Below are positions 24,178 to 32,989 of a DNA stretch of 64,000 nucleotides, one piece after another. Source of the stretch: Streptomyces spinoverrucosus (GTDB lineage Bacteria; Actinomycetota; Actinomycetes; Streptomycetales; Streptomycetaceae); the NCBI RefSeq assembly GCF_015712165.1, contig NZ_JADPZX010000001.1:1984001-2048000 (forward strand). The letters are read 5' to 3'. Made by a program: the position numbers and the translations under genes. How positions within the stretch are numbered: position 1 is the first letter of the stretch; every line of letters starts with the position of its first letter. The notes below the pieces were generated by a model. That model made no database searches. It was not told the origin of the DNA and was given only the letters and a program-made list of their open reading frames with translations.

Positions 24178-24984
24178 ATGACCGAGGCACGGGGGTCGGC
24201 CCGCCGCGACGGCACAGCGCACGCCCGGTACACGCCCGGCACGCCCTGCTGGGTGAGCCTGATGGTGCACGGCCTGGCCGCGACCGAGGAGTTCTACGGG
24301 ACTCTGTTCGGCTGGGAGTTCCGCCCCGGCCCGCAGCAGCTCGGCCCCTATGTACGGGCCCTGCTCGACGGCCGCGAGGTGGCGGGCATCGGCCGACTGC
24401 CCGCGGACCGGCATCTCCCCGTCGCCTGGACGCCCTACTTGGCCTCCGACGACGTCGACCGGACCGCTGAGACGATTCGCCTGTGCGGCGGCACGGTCGG
24501 CGTGGGCCCGCTCGACGCGGAGGAGGCGGGGCGCCTCGCCATCTGCTCGGACCCCTCGGGTGCCGTCTTCGGGGTCTGGCAGGGGGCGGCGCATCGCGGC
24601 ACCGGCATCGCCGGAGTGCCCGGGACACCGGCCTGGCACGAGCTGCTGACCTTCGAGTCGGAGAGCGTCGCCAAGTTCTACGGGAGCGTCTTCGGCTACG
24701 AGGAGGAGCCCGTCGTCTCCGCGGACATCGACTACCTCACCCTGCACCTCGACGGCCGCCCGGTCGCCGGCCTGCACGGCCTGGGCATGTCGCTGCCCCG
24801 CGACCGGGGCCCGCACTGGTTGACGTACTTCGAAGTCGCCGACATGGACGAGGCGCTGGACCATGTCGTCGGACTGGGCGGACATGTCCTCAAACCGGCG
24901 CACGACAGCGCGCACGGGCGCGTGGCCACGGTCGCCGACCCCGAGGGCGCGTGCTTCGCGCTGATTCAGACGGCCCGGCGCTGA
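24178..24984 (+). CDS. VOC-superfamily protein with two glyoxalase-like domains
   Basis: Product of 268 residues with two tandem betaalpha-betabetabeta VOC modules: residues about 20-130 (PCWVSLMVHGLAATEEFYGTLFGWEF) and about 145-265 (PAWHELLTFESESVAKFYGSVFGYE). Such pairs are found in actinobacterial dioxygenase- or glyoxalase-type proteins and in antibiotic-binding proteins. The GAGGAGAG site 6-13 bases upstream fixes the ATG. Ends 4 bases from the convergent thymidine kinase stop. Reaction unknown. Confidence 0.87.
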   Translation: MTEARGSARRDGTAHARYTPGTPCWVSLMVHGLAATEEFYGTLFGWEFRPGPQQLGPYVRALLDGREVAGIGRLPADRHLPVAWTPYLASDDVDRTAETIRLCGGTVGVGPLDAEEAGRLAICSDPSGAVFGVWQGAAHRGTGIAGVPGTPAWHELLTFESESVAKFYGSVFGYEEEPVVSADIDYLTLHLDGRPVAGLHGLGMSLPRDRGPHWLTYFEVADMDEALDHVVGLGGHVLKPAHDSAHGRVATVADPEGACFALIQTARR

Positions 24985-24988
24985 CCGC

Positions 24989-25636
24989 TCATGCCGACGA
25001 CACCGGCAGCACGTCGGGCGACAGCGCCGCCGCGTTCGCCGAAGCGGCCGTCATCCGGCGCTGGTGATGCCGGCGGCACAGCACCTCGTAGCCGACGGCG
25101 TCCGCCCGGTTGACGTCGCCGACAACCACCTGGGCGCCCTCGACGACCATCTGGCCGCCGACCGTGCGGGCGTTGTGCGTGGCCCGGGCGCCGCACCAGC
25201 ACAGGGCCTCCACCTGGAGCACCTCGACCCGGTCCGCCAACTCCACCAGCCGCTGGGAGCCGGGGAAGAGCTTGGTGCGGAAGTCGGTCGTGATGCCGAA
25301 GGCGTAGACGTCCAGGCCCAGGTCGTCGACGACGCGCGCGAGTTGGTCGATCTGCTCCGGCGCCAGGAACTGCGCCTCGTCCGCGATCACGTAGTCCGCG
25401 CGCCCGCCCTGCGAGAGGTGGTCGACCAGGTACCCGTACAGGTCCATGCCGTCGGTGACCTCGACCGCGTCCGTCACCAGGCCGAGCCGGGAGGACAGCT
25501 TGCCTTCGCCGGCCCGGTCGTCGCGGGTGAAGATCATGCCCTGCAGCCCGCGCGCGGAGCGGTTGTGCTCGATCTGGAGGGCCAGCGTCGACTTCCCGCA
25601 GTCCATCGTTCCGGAGAAGAACACCAGCTCGGACAT
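24989..25636 (-). CDS. tdk: Thymidine kinase
   Basis: Phosphorylates thymidine to dTMP (pyrimidine salvage). Of 215 residues, the P-loop is FFSGTMDCGKST (about 6-17), the DEAQF lid motif (VIADEAQFL) is the Walker B, and the zinc site includes CWCG near residue 145 and a C-terminal CRRHH. The start MSELVFFSG is typical of type II thymidine kinases. Last gene of a leftward operon headed by the GNAT/acyl-CoA synthetase gene; a 46-base gap follows the phosphodiesterase. Confidence 0.94.
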   Translation of the reverse strand: MSELVFFSGTMDCGKSTLALQIEHNRSARGLQGMIFTRDDRAGEGKLSSRLGLVTDAVEVTDGMDLYGYLVDHLSQGGRADYVIADEAQFLAPEQIDQLARVVDDLGLDVYAFGITTDFRTKLFPGSQRLVELADRVEVLQVEALCWCGARATHNARTVGGQMVVEGAQVVVGDVNRADAVGYEVLCRRHHQRRMTAASANAAALSPDVLPVSSA

Positions 25637-25682
25637 GGGGAGTTGAGCACCTTTCGGCGAGGAGACGGGGAGAGGGCGGGTG

Positions 25683-26879
25683 TCAGGAGCGTACTTCGAG
25701 CAGCGGGACCAGCTGCTCGGCAGGGGTCATCGAGCCGTGGTTGCCGACCATCGAGGACTCCTTGGGCTCGCGCTCGGAGGCGATGAGCAGGACGTCGTCG
25801 CGCGCGGCCGCGACCACGTCGCCGATGCGCGCGTACACCCGCTCGTCGATGTGCGGGCCGAACCAGCCCGCCGCGATCGCCTCGTCCCGCGAGGCCACCC
25901 AGAACTGCTCGCCGAGCACCTCGCGCCAGCAGGTCAGTACGTCGTTCTCGGCGCCCGGCACCGCGTACACGTGGCGTGCGCGGCCCTCGCCGCCCAGCAG
26001 GGCGACGCCCGCGCGCAGCTCCCAGTCCTCGTCGAAGTCGATGCGGTGCTGCTCGTCGAAGGGCACGTCGACCATGCCGTGATCGGCGGTGACGTACAGC
26101 GCGCTGCGCGGCGGCAGCTGTTCGGCCAGTCGCTGGACGAGGCGGTCGACGTACATGAGCTGGCCGACCCAGGTGTCGGAGGCGAGGCCGAAGCGGTGTC
26201 CGGCTCCGTCGAGTTCGGCGTAGTACGTGTAGACGAGGCTGCGGTCCCCGGAGGCGAGCTGCTCCGCGGCGAGGTCCATGCGCTCCTCGCCGGTCAGCCG
26301 CCCGTGGAACGATCCGCCGCTGAGCGCGACCTTCGTCAGCGGGGTGCGCTCGAAGGCGGGGGACGAGACCTGGGCGGCGTGCACGCCGGCGCGGTGGGCC
26401 AGCTCGAAGACCGTGGGGTACGGCTGCCAGGGCGCCGGCGGCGTCCAGGGTTGCCAGCGGAGCTGGTTCATCAGCTCGCCGGTCGCCGGGTTGCGCACCG
26501 TGTAGCCCGGCAGGCCGTGCACGCCCGGCGGGAGGCCGGTGCCGACGGAGGCGAGGGAGGTCGCGGTGGTCGCCGGGTAGCCGGCGGTGAGGGGACGGCC
26601 CGTGCCGCCGCGTGAGGTGGCGAGCAGCGAGGTCATGAAGGGCGCTTCCTGGGGGTGCGCCTTCAGCTGCTCCCAGCCGAGCCCGTCGATCAGGAACACG
26701 CAGACCCGGTCGGCTGGGGTCAGCTCGGTGATCGCGGCGGTCATGCCGGGTACGCCTATGCCCGCGGCCAGCGTGGGCAGCAGGTCGGCGAGCGAGCCCG
26801 TGCCGTACTCGGGGCGGGGGGCGGATTCGACGGCGAGGGGCTCGAAGTGGTCGTCCCAGGCGTGGGCGGGCTGGGCCAT
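25683..26879 (-). CDS. Alkaline-phosphatase-superfamily phosphodiesterase/nucleotide pyrophosphatase
   Basis: Product of 398 residues. Motifs of the type I phosphodiesterase/nucleotide pyrophosphatase family: VFLIDGLGWEQL (metal-binding Asp), YPATTATSLASVGTGLPPGVHGLPGY (Thr nucleophile), YYAELDGAGHRFG (Asp and His) and TADHGMVDVPF (Asp-His). These give the two-zinc active site. No signal peptide, so it is probably cytoplasmic. The ATG overlaps the upstream DUF5998 stop by one base (TGATG). Likely acts on nucleotide or phosphodiester substrates. Confidence 0.87.
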   Translation of the reverse strand: MAQPAHAWDDHFEPLAVESAPRPEYGTGSLADLLPTLAAGIGVPGMTAAITELTPADRVCVFLIDGLGWEQLKAHPQEAPFMTSLLATSRGGTGRPLTAGYPATTATSLASVGTGLPPGVHGLPGYTVRNPATGELMNQLRWQPWTPPAPWQPYPTVFELAHRAGVHAAQVSSPAFERTPLTKVALSGGSFHGRLTGEERMDLAAEQLASGDRSLVYTYYAELDGAGHRFGLASDTWVGQLMYVDRLVQRLAEQLPPRSALYVTADHGMVDVPFDEQHRIDFDEDWELRAGVALLGGEGRARHVYAVPGAENDVLTCWREVLGEQFWVASRDEAIAAGWFGPHIDERVYARIGDVVAAARDDVLLIASEREPKESSMVGNHGSMTPAEQLVPLLEVRS

Positions 26880-27466
26880 CAGCGTGCGGGGTCCGCGGTC
26901 GCCTCGGAGATGGCCTGCGCGAAGGCGAGCGCCTGGCGGACCGTGTCGGGGCCGTCCCCGGCCTCGCTGACGCGCAGGCTGAGGTCGTCCGCCGTCGAGT
27001 TGCCCGTGTAGCCGTGGTCGGCCTCGCAGTTGGGGTCGCCGCAGGCGGCGGGCTCCAGGTCGATCCGGGAGACGGCACCCCAGCCGATGGTCAGCACGAC
27101 CTCGCGCGGGAGGGTGCCCGGCGTGTACGACTCCGGGTTGGCGACCACTCGGCTGACCACGACCGAGGAGATCCGGTCGAGCTTCACCGACTCCGTCGAC
27201 GTCGTGGCGTACGGCGTCGGGGAGGTGCTGTCGGCGGCCTGCTCGTCGGTGTGGCTGACGATGAAGCGGTGGTCGGTGAGAACGAGCACGGTCACATGCC
27301 GTCGCACCTCGTTCTGGTCGAACGTCGTCTCCTGATGGACCAGGTACGACCGGATGGGCTCGCCACCCACAGCGGCCTCCACCGCCTCGGCCACGAGGGC
27401 CGGGTAGTAGCCGCTGCGCTCGATCGCCGCACGCAGCCCCTGGGTCGTCGTACTGGTCTTGGCCAT
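26879..27466 (-). CDS. DUF5998 family protein
   Basis: Product of 195 residues. A helical N-terminus (GLRAAIERSGYYPALVAEAVEAA) is followed by a beta-rich domain with ETTFDQNEVRRHVTVLVLTDHRFIVSHTDE, LDRISSVVVSRVVANPE and a Cys-containing segment CGDPNCEADHGYTG. The pattern resembles PH-like proteins and matches the actinobacterial DUF5998. The ATG is preceded by AGGATGG. Its stop is fused with the next start by a one-base overlap; it lies 62 bases downstream of the large GNAT fusion gene. Function unknown. Confidence 0.8.
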   Translation of the reverse strand: MAKTSTTTQGLRAAIERSGYYPALVAEAVEAAVGGEPIRSYLVHQETTFDQNEVRRHVTVLVLTDHRFIVSHTDEQAADSTSPTPYATTSTESVKLDRISSVVVSRVVANPESYTPGTLPREVVLTIGWGAVSRIDLEPAACGDPNCEADHGYTGNSTADDLSLRVSEAGDGPDTVRQALAFAQAISEATADPAR

Positions 27467-27528
27467 GCCGTCCATCCTACGGGGGCCCACTGACTGCGAG
27501 GCACCGCTCGGGCGGTCCGGGCCGGGGC

Positions 27529-30339
27529 TCAGTACGTCGGCAGGGTCCGTGGGCCCAGGTCGTCGCGGACGGGGGGCGGGGCCAGGCGGACCGACGCGCC
27601 GAGGACGCTCAGGCCGTGCGGGGCGACGACGACCGGCTCGAGGGTGACCGCGACCACCTCCGGGTGGTCGTCGACCAGGCGGGACACCCTCAGGAGCAGC
27701 TGCTGAAGGGCGGGGGTGTCGACGGGGGTGGAGCCGCGCCAGCCGAACAGGAGCGGCGCGGTCCGGATCGACCGGATCAGCGAGGTGGCCTCGCGGTCGG
27801 TGACCGGGATCAGCCGGTGCGCGGTGTCGCCGAGCAGCTGGGAGGCGGCTCCGGCGAGCCCGAAGGAGAGCACCGCTCCGGCGGCCGGGTCGATCACGGA
27901 CCGTACGACGGTGTCCACCCCGCGCGGCGCCATCCGCTGGACGACCGGCCGCAGCTCCTCGGGCTTGCCGAACAGCTCCGTCAACTCGGTGTAGGCCCGC
28001 CGCAGTTGCTCCTCGTCAGCGAGATCGAGCCGTACGCCGCCGAGGTCGGCGCGGTGGCGCAGGTGGGGGGCGGTGGCCTTGAGGGCGACCGGGTAGCCGA
28101 GGGTGCGGGCGGCTTCCGCGGCGTCGTCCGGTGTCGGGGCGTGCAGGGCGCGGTGCACGTGGACGCCGTACCGGCCCAGCAGCTCGCAGGTCTCCTCCGT
28201 GCCGAGCGTGAGCCCCTGCCCGCGCGCGAGCAGCCCGCCGATCAGCTCCGCGGCTCCCTTCTCGTCGATGTCGTCGTACTCGGGCACCTTTCCGGGGTCG
28301 GCTGCCTCCCGTCGCCACTGCGCGTACTTGACGGCCTCGGCGAGGGCGCGAACGGCGCGTTCGGCGGCGGGGTAGGCGGGGATGAGGTGGGAGCCGGCGG
28401 GGGGCGGTGCGGGGGCGGTGCGCGCTTCCGATTCAGGGGCCGGTCTCACTCTCGGGCCGGCCTGGGGTGCGGTGCTCGCAGCCGCCGACAGCGCGTCCGC
28501 GAGCCCGCCCAGCTCCACATGCACCACCAGCACCGGCTTGGAGGGGACCACCGCCGCGGCCGACCTCAGGGCCTCCGCCAGCGCCGCGTCCCCGGCCGAC
28601 CCCTCCCCCACCATCGGTATCGCGGTCACCACGACGGCGTCACACGTGTCGTCGGCCAGCGCCCGCGCCAGCGCCTCCCGGAAGTCCTCCGGTGACGCCC
28701 CCGTCGTGAGGTCCAGCGGAGCCTGCGGCCGCAGCCCCTCGGCCAGACAGGCGTCGTACGTCAGCAGTCCCAGCGACTCGGAGTTCCCGAGGATCGCCAC
28801 GCGCGGCCCCGTCGGCAGTGGCTGGCGCGCGAGCAGCAGCCCGGCGTCCACCAGTTCGGTGATCGTGTCCACCCGGATCACCCCGGCCTGGCGCAGCAGC
28901 TCGGACACCGTGGCGTGCGGCAGCCGCGTCGCCCGTACGGCGTGCCCCTGCGGTGCCGCGCCCCCGTGGCGTGCGCCCTGCACCACGACCAGCGGCTTCG
29001 CCGCCGCCGTCCGCCGGGCGAGACGGGTGAACTTGCGCGGGTTGCCGATGGACTCCAGGTACATGAGGACGACGTCGGTGTCGGGATCGTCGTACCAGTA
29101 CTGGAGTACGTCGTTGCCGGAGACGTCCGCGCGGTTGCCGGACGAGACGAATGTCGACACGCCCGTGACGCCGGTGACCCCGCCACCGCGCCGGTGCAGC
29201 CGGGACAGCAGCGCGATGCCGATGGCCCCGGACTGCGCGAACAGCCCGATGCGCCCGGGGCGCGGCATCTCCGGGGCGAGCGAGGCGTTGAGCCGGACCT
29301 CCGGGGAGGTGTTGATGATCCCGAAGGCGTTCGGCCCGATGATCCGCATGCCGTACGCGCGCGCGTGCCGCACGAGTTCACGTTGGCGCTCGCGCCCCTC
29401 GGGCCCGCTCTCGGCGTACCCGGCGGAGAGCACGACGAGCCCCTGCACCCCGTGCTCCCCGCACTTGGCGACCACCTCGGGCACGTGCTCCGCGGGCACC
29501 GCCACGACCGCGAGGTCGACGGGCGTCTCGATGTCCCGCACCGACCGGTACGCCGGCACGCCGTCCAGGTCCTGCTGTCCCTCGGGCAGCGCCCTGTTCA
29601 CGGCGTGGAGACGGCCGGTGAAGCCGGCCCCCCGGATGTTGCCGAGCACGCTCCGGCCCACACCCCCGGGCGTGCGCCCCGCGCCGACGACGGCGATCGA
29701 ACCGGGCGCCAGCAGCCGTCGTACCGAGCGCGCCTCGGCGCGCTGCTCACGCGCGTGCTGCACCGCCAGTGAGCGGTCGGTGGGCTCGAGGTCGAACTCC
29801 AGACGTACGACGCCGTCCTCGAAGCTGCGCTTCTGGGTGTATCCGGCGTCCGTGAACACCTTGATCATCTTGGTGTTGGCGGGCAGCACCTCGGCGGCGA
29901 AGCGGCGGATGCCGCGCTCGCGGGCGACGGCGGCGATGTGCTCCAGCAGGGCGGAGGCGACACCACGCCCCTGGTGGGCGTCCTGCACCAGGAAGGCGAC
30001 CTCGGCCTCGTCGGCGGGCGCGGAAGCGGGCAGCCCGTCGGCGCCGATGCGGTCATAGCGTACGGTGGCGATGAACTCGCCGCCGATCGTGGCCGCGAGT
30101 CCCACCCGGTCCACAAAGTCGTGGTGCGTGAAGCGGTGGACGTCCTTCGCGGACAGGCGCGGGTAGGGCGCGAAGAAGCGGTAGTACTTCGACTCGTCCG
30201 AGACCTGCTCATAGAAGCTGACCAGGCGCTCGGCGTCATCAACGGTGATGGGCCGGACGCGTGCGGTGCCGCCGTCGCGCAGCACCACGTCGGCCTCCCA
30301 GTGGGCGGGGTACTCGTGCCGGTCCGACGGGCTCTGCAT
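27529..30339 (-). CDS. GNAT acetyltransferase fused to ADP-forming acyl-CoA synthetase-like domains
   Basis: Protein-acylating enzyme of 936 residues of the Pat type. An N-terminal GNAT domain (about 20-165: FLVQDAHQGRGVASALLEHIA acetyl-CoA loop) precedes a CoA-binding Rossmann domain (about 200-300), a succinyl-CoA-ligase-like domain with GPNAFGIINTS and LFAQSGAIGIALL, and a C-terminal ATP-grasp domain (about 700-930). Such proteins acetylate lysines of acyl-CoA synthetases; the synthetase-like part is thought to sense acyl-CoA. I prefer ATG 30339 (MQSPSDRHEYP) to one 30 bases upstream. First gene of a leftward operon reaching tdk. Confidence 0.9.
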   Translation of the reverse strand: MQSPSDRHEYPAHWEADVVLRDGGTARVRPITVDDAERLVSFYEQVSDESKYYRFFAPYPRLSAKDVHRFTHHDFVDRVGLAATIGGEFIATVRYDRIGADGLPASAPADEAEVAFLVQDAHQGRGVASALLEHIAAVARERGIRRFAAEVLPANTKMIKVFTDAGYTQKRSFEDGVVRLEFDLEPTDRSLAVQHAREQRAEARSVRRLLAPGSIAVVGAGRTPGGVGRSVLGNIRGAGFTGRLHAVNRALPEGQQDLDGVPAYRSVRDIETPVDLAVVAVPAEHVPEVVAKCGEHGVQGLVVLSAGYAESGPEGRERQRELVRHARAYGMRIIGPNAFGIINTSPEVRLNASLAPEMPRPGRIGLFAQSGAIGIALLSRLHRRGGGVTGVTGVSTFVSSGNRADVSGNDVLQYWYDDPDTDVVLMYLESIGNPRKFTRLARRTAAAKPLVVVQGARHGGAAPQGHAVRATRLPHATVSELLRQAGVIRVDTITELVDAGLLLARQPLPTGPRVAILGNSESLGLLTYDACLAEGLRPQAPLDLTTGASPEDFREALARALADDTCDAVVVTAIPMVGEGSAGDAALAEALRSAAAVVPSKPVLVVHVELGGLADALSAAASTAPQAGPRVRPAPESEARTAPAPPPAGSHLIPAYPAAERAVRALAEAVKYAQWRREAADPGKVPEYDDIDEKGAAELIGGLLARGQGLTLGTEETCELLGRYGVHVHRALHAPTPDDAAEAARTLGYPVALKATAPHLRHRADLGGVRLDLADEEQLRRAYTELTELFGKPEELRPVVQRMAPRGVDTVVRSVIDPAAGAVLSFGLAGAASQLLGDTAHRLIPVTDREATSLIRSIRTAPLLFGWRGSTPVDTPALQQLLLRVSRLVDDHPEVVAVTLEPVVVAPHGLSVLGASVRLAPPPVRDDLGPRTLPTY

Positions 30340-30477
30340 GGGCCCCAGAGTACGGCTCGCGTCCGACAACGGCGCGAGGCAGTCTGTGGAAGGACGAACG
30401 CCGGACCGAGGCCGCGGTCCGGTGCCACTTCCGGACGGGACGAACGACCCGTCCGGGCATGCTTCACGATATGGGAA

Positions 30478-30493
30478 ACTGGTCTAGACAACC
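30478..30493 (+). promoter_or_regulatory. DasR-responsive element (dre) upstream of ptsH
   Basis: ACTGGTCTAGACAACC matches the published dre consensus ACTGGTCTAGACCACT at 14 of 16 positions. It lies 26 bases before the HPr start. DasR is the GntR-type repressor responding to N-acetylglucosamine phosphates, and PTS genes are known targets. This places ptsH under amino-sugar control. Confidence 0.85.
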
Positions 30494-30518
30494 CTGAACA
30501 CCTGAAGGGCAGCATCAC

Positions 30519-30800
30519 ATGGCTGAGCGCCGCGTCAACGTCGGCTGGGCCGAGGGCCTCCACGCCCGCCCCGCCTCCATCTTCGTCCGAGCCGCCACGG
30601 CCGCAGGCGTCCCGGTGACGATCGCCAAGGCGGGCGGCAACCCCGTCAACGCGGCCTCCATGCTGGCCGTCCTGGGTCTGGGCGCCCAGGGTGGCGAGGA
30701 GATCGTCCTGACCTCCGACGCCGACGGCGCCGACACCGCGCTCGACCGGCTGGCCAAGCTGGTCTCCGAGGGCCTCGAGGAGCTCCCCGAGACCGTCTGA
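30519..30800 (+). CDS. ptsH: HPr, phosphocarrier protein of the PTS
   Basis: General PTS phosphocarrier of 93 residues that relays phosphate from enzyme I to sugar-specific EIIA proteins. His15 in AEGLHARPAS is the phosphorylation site. Ser47 in NAASMLAVLG occupies the regulatory serine position, although the usual motif around it is altered. ATG with AAGG upstream. Monocistronic: a dre site precedes it and a strong hairpin follows at 30822-30855. Confidence 0.95.
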   Translation: MAERRVNVGWAEGLHARPASIFVRAATAAGVPVTIAKAGGNPVNAASMLAVLGLGAQGGEEIVLTSDADGADTALDRLAKLVSEGLEELPETV

Positions 30801-30821
30801 GCCGGCTCACGGCATTCCTTC

Positions 30822-30855
30822 AGGCCGCGTCGCCCATTTCCGGGCGGCGCGGCCT
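30822..30855. terminator. Bidirectional hairpin terminator
   Basis: 14-base arms AGGCCGCGTCGCCC / GGGCGGCGCGGCCT with one G-T pair and a 6-base loop. It lies between ptsH and the convergent GntR regulator gene, though over 100 bases from the latter's stop. Confidence 0.8.
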
Positions 30856-30968
30856 CGCCGTTCGGTCGGGTTTTCACGGCCGCGGTCACGGGAATTCAGA
30901 GCACACCGAAAAAGGGCAGCGGAAATACACCGCCACCGAATATCACTTCTTTGTATACGGTGCCCGTG

Positions 30969-31664
30969 TTAATGCCGCAGGCCCGACATGTTTACGGGAT
31001 GTTGCGAAGTCCTCACACGGTCCGCGCGGTCCCCGTTGCCGGAAAAACGGAGCCGGTGCGCGCCGGTCGCACGCTCGGTGTGCAGCGCCGTGATCGCCCG
31101 GGCGCGCTCACTGTCGCCGCGCGCCACCGCGTCCACGATCGCGCCGTGCTCCGTCCACGACTCCATGGGGCTGACCGGCGCCTCCACCGCGTACATCCAG
31201 GCGATCTTGTGCCGCAGCTGGGTCAGCATGGCGATCAGCGCGGGGCTGCCGGAGGCCTGGGCGAGCGTCTCGTGGAACCAGCCGCCCAAGGAGCGCAGGT
31301 CCTCGCTGTTGCCCCGCCTGGCCCGCTCCTGGCCCAGCCGGACCAGGCCGCGCAGCACCTTCAGATGGGCCTCGGTGCGCCGCTGGGCGGCCCGGGAGGC
31401 GCCGAGCGGTTCCAGCAGCATGCGCATCTCCAGCAGGTCGGCGGCCTCCTGCTCGGTCGGTTCCGCCACGCACGCGCCCGCGTGCCGCCGGGTCACCACG
31501 AAGCCCTCGGCCTCCAGCGTGCGCAGGGCCTCCCGGACGGGGACGCGCGAGACGCCGTAGCGGCGCGCGAGGAGTTCCTCGGTGAGCCGGCCGCCACGCT
31601 CGTAGACACCCGCGACGATGTCGTCCCGGATCGCCGTGCACACCGAGTGCGCCGGAATACGCAT
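30969..31664 (-). CDS. GntR-family (FadR-type) transcriptional regulator
   Basis: DNA-binding repressor of 231 residues. The N-terminal winged helix-turn-helix (about 5-70) includes LTEELLARRYGVSRVPVREALRTLEAEGFV, the GntR signature. The C-terminal all-helical FCD domain (about 80-205) has HETLAQASGSPALIAMLTQLRHKI and a metal/ligand-binding His pattern (HGAIVDAVARGD). Ligand and targets unknown. Its promoter lies in the AT-rich stretch 31665-31800. Though beside ptsH, it is not DasR, which belongs to the UTRA branch. Confidence 0.88.
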   Translation of the reverse strand: MRIPAHSVCTAIRDDIVAGVYERGGRLTEELLARRYGVSRVPVREALRTLEAEGFVVTRRHAGACVAEPTEQEAADLLEMRMLLEPLGASRAAQRRTEAHLKVLRGLVRLGQERARRGNSEDLRSLGGWFHETLAQASGSPALIAMLTQLRHKIAWMYAVEAPVSPMESWTEHGAIVDAVARGDSERARAITALHTERATGAHRLRFSGNGDRADRVRTSQHPVNMSGLRH

Positions 31665-31805
31665 GACCGACCTCCGCCTTAATCCCCGTGAAACGTCGAC
31701 GATTGACGTGTGTTCCGTGACTCTATTGCAATGAGCCGGAATTTCCGATGGCGGGCCGGAATCCATGGATATTTTTTGGACATACAGGCGTACGAAACGC
31801 CGAAA

Positions 31806-31827
31806 GCCCCGGCTCGTGAGCCGGGGC
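31806..31827 (-). terminator. Hairpin terminator after the M23 peptidase gene
   Basis: 10-base arms GCCCCGGCTC / GAGCCGGGGC with a 2-base loop, 18 bases past the stop of the M23 peptidase gene. Confidence 0.75.
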
Positions 31828-31844
31828 CGCGGGCTGATCCGCTG

Positions 31845-32609
31845 TCAGACGGAGACGCCGTGCGAGCGGAGGTAGGCGACCGGATCGATGTCCGTGCCGT
31901 ACTCCGCGGTTGTCCGGGCCTCGAAGTGCAGATGCGCTCCGGTGACGTTGCCGGTGGCGCCGGACAGGGCGATCTGCTGCCCCGGGGTGACCGTCTGGCC
32001 CACCGAGACCGCGACGGACGACAGGTGACCGTACTGGGTGTACGTACCATCGTTCATCTTGATCACGACTTGATTGCCGTACGCCCCACCCCAGCCGGCC
32101 TCGACCACGGTGCCGGAGCCGACCGCGTGCACGGGCGTACCGCTCGCGGCGTGGAAGTCGACACCGGTGTGGCTGCCGGAGGACCACAGGGAGCCGCCGG
32201 CCTGGTAGCCGGTGGAGACGTAGGAGCCGCTGATCGGCACCACATAGGTGTTGAGACGCTTGCGCTCGGCCTCGCGGGCGGCGCGCTCCTTGGCCTCGCG
32301 CGCCTCCTTGGCCCGTTCCTCCGCGCGCTTCTTGGCGGCCGCCTCGGCCTTCTTCTCGGCGGCGGCCTCCGCCGCGGCCTGCTCCTGAGCGGCGGCCTGG
32401 GCGTCTATCTGCTCGGCGACCGAGTCGCCGATGGTGATCACCGGGAGCAGGCCGGTCTGCTCGGCCGCGGGCTCGGCGGCGAGCGCGGGAACGGCCAGGG
32501 TGCCGATGACGCCGGTCGTGGTGAGCGCCGCGACGCCCGTCGCGTGGGCGGCGGTGCGCTTCATCCGGCTGGGACGACGATGCTTCCCGGTGGCGCGCGT
32601 GAACGCCAT
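31845..32609 (-). CDS. Secreted M23 (LytM) peptidoglycan endopeptidase
   Basis: Exported zinc endopeptidase of 254 residues that cuts peptide cross-links in the wall. A basic N-terminus and hydrophobic signal region with an AxA-type cleavage site near PALAAEPAA (about 45) precede a Glu/Ala/Lys-rich coiled coil (65-118). The LytM domain (125-250) holds HTGVDFHAASGTPV (His147, Asp151), GHLS (His195) and GAHLHFE (His226, His228). The architecture matches Streptomyces wall-lytic enzymes linked to development. A ydaO-type riboswitch immediately upstream should control it through c-di-AMP. Confidence 0.93.
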   Translation of the reverse strand: MAFTRATGKHRRPSRMKRTAAHATGVAALTTTGVIGTLAVPALAAEPAAEQTGLLPVITIGDSVAEQIDAQAAAQEQAAAEAAAEKKAEAAAKKRAEERAKEAREAKERAAREAERKRLNTYVVPISGSYVSTGYQAGGSLWSSGSHTGVDFHAASGTPVHAVGSGTVVEAGWGGAYGNQVVIKMNDGTYTQYGHLSSVAVSVGQTVTPGQQIALSGATGNVTGAHLHFEARTTAEYGTDIDPVAYLRSHGVSV

Positions 32610-32639
32610 GTAGTGGCTGGTCCTTTCCTTCCCTCTCGC

Positions 32640-32835
32640 CTACCGGGTTAGCTGACGGGTTCGGAGCAGGAAGGTCTCCTACGGACGCCCTCGCTGCGCG
32701 CGGGCGTCCGATTCACCCCAGGGACTGCACGATTGGGTCCCCGGCTCCCCTGGCTCGCGCCGTACGGGGACTCGGCGATGGCTGTCCGGTGCCGCGGGCG
32801 CGGCGCACTGCCTGACGGACAGCCCGGAAGACGCT
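32640..32835 (-). ncRNA. ydaO-type c-di-AMP riboswitch controlling the M23 peptidase
   Basis: Leader RNA ending about 30 bases before the start codon. On the minus strand it has the conserved blocks of the ydaO/yuaA class: CCGGGGACCCAA, GGGGTGAATCGG, a variable GC-rich stem (cggacgccc...gggcgtccg), GTAGGAGACC and the 3' block CCGAACCCGTCAGCTAACCC at 32645-32664. A long variable hairpin (CTGTCCG...CGGACAG) lies near the 5' end. In Streptomyces this class precedes wall-hydrolase genes such as rpfA and M23 peptidase genes, where c-di-AMP lowers expression. Boundaries are approximate. Confidence 0.9.
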
Positions 32836-32929
32836 AAGCGGGACGTCTTTCAATCCCCAAACGCATCAGGGGGTTTGTAGCGCATCCCACAGGTCAGACA
32901 GGCAACCTCTCCCCCAATTCGGACATAAA

Positions 32930-32963
32930 GGGGCCCTGGTGACGGATCCGTCACCAGGGCCCC
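32930..32963 (-). terminator. Perfect palindromic terminator of the M16 peptidase operon
   Basis: 34-base perfect palindrome, 17 bases per arm (GGGGCCCTGGTGACGGA and complement), starting 26 bases past the M16 gene stop. It insulates that operon from the riboswitch-controlled gene downstream. Confidence 0.85.
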
Positions 32964-32989
32964 TACGCGCGCGTGCCGTTCGGCGGCCT

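Noticed and set aside
30969..31664. GntR regulator next to ptsH considered as DasR
   Set aside because: Its C-terminal domain is the FadR-type FCD, not the UTRA domain of DasR.
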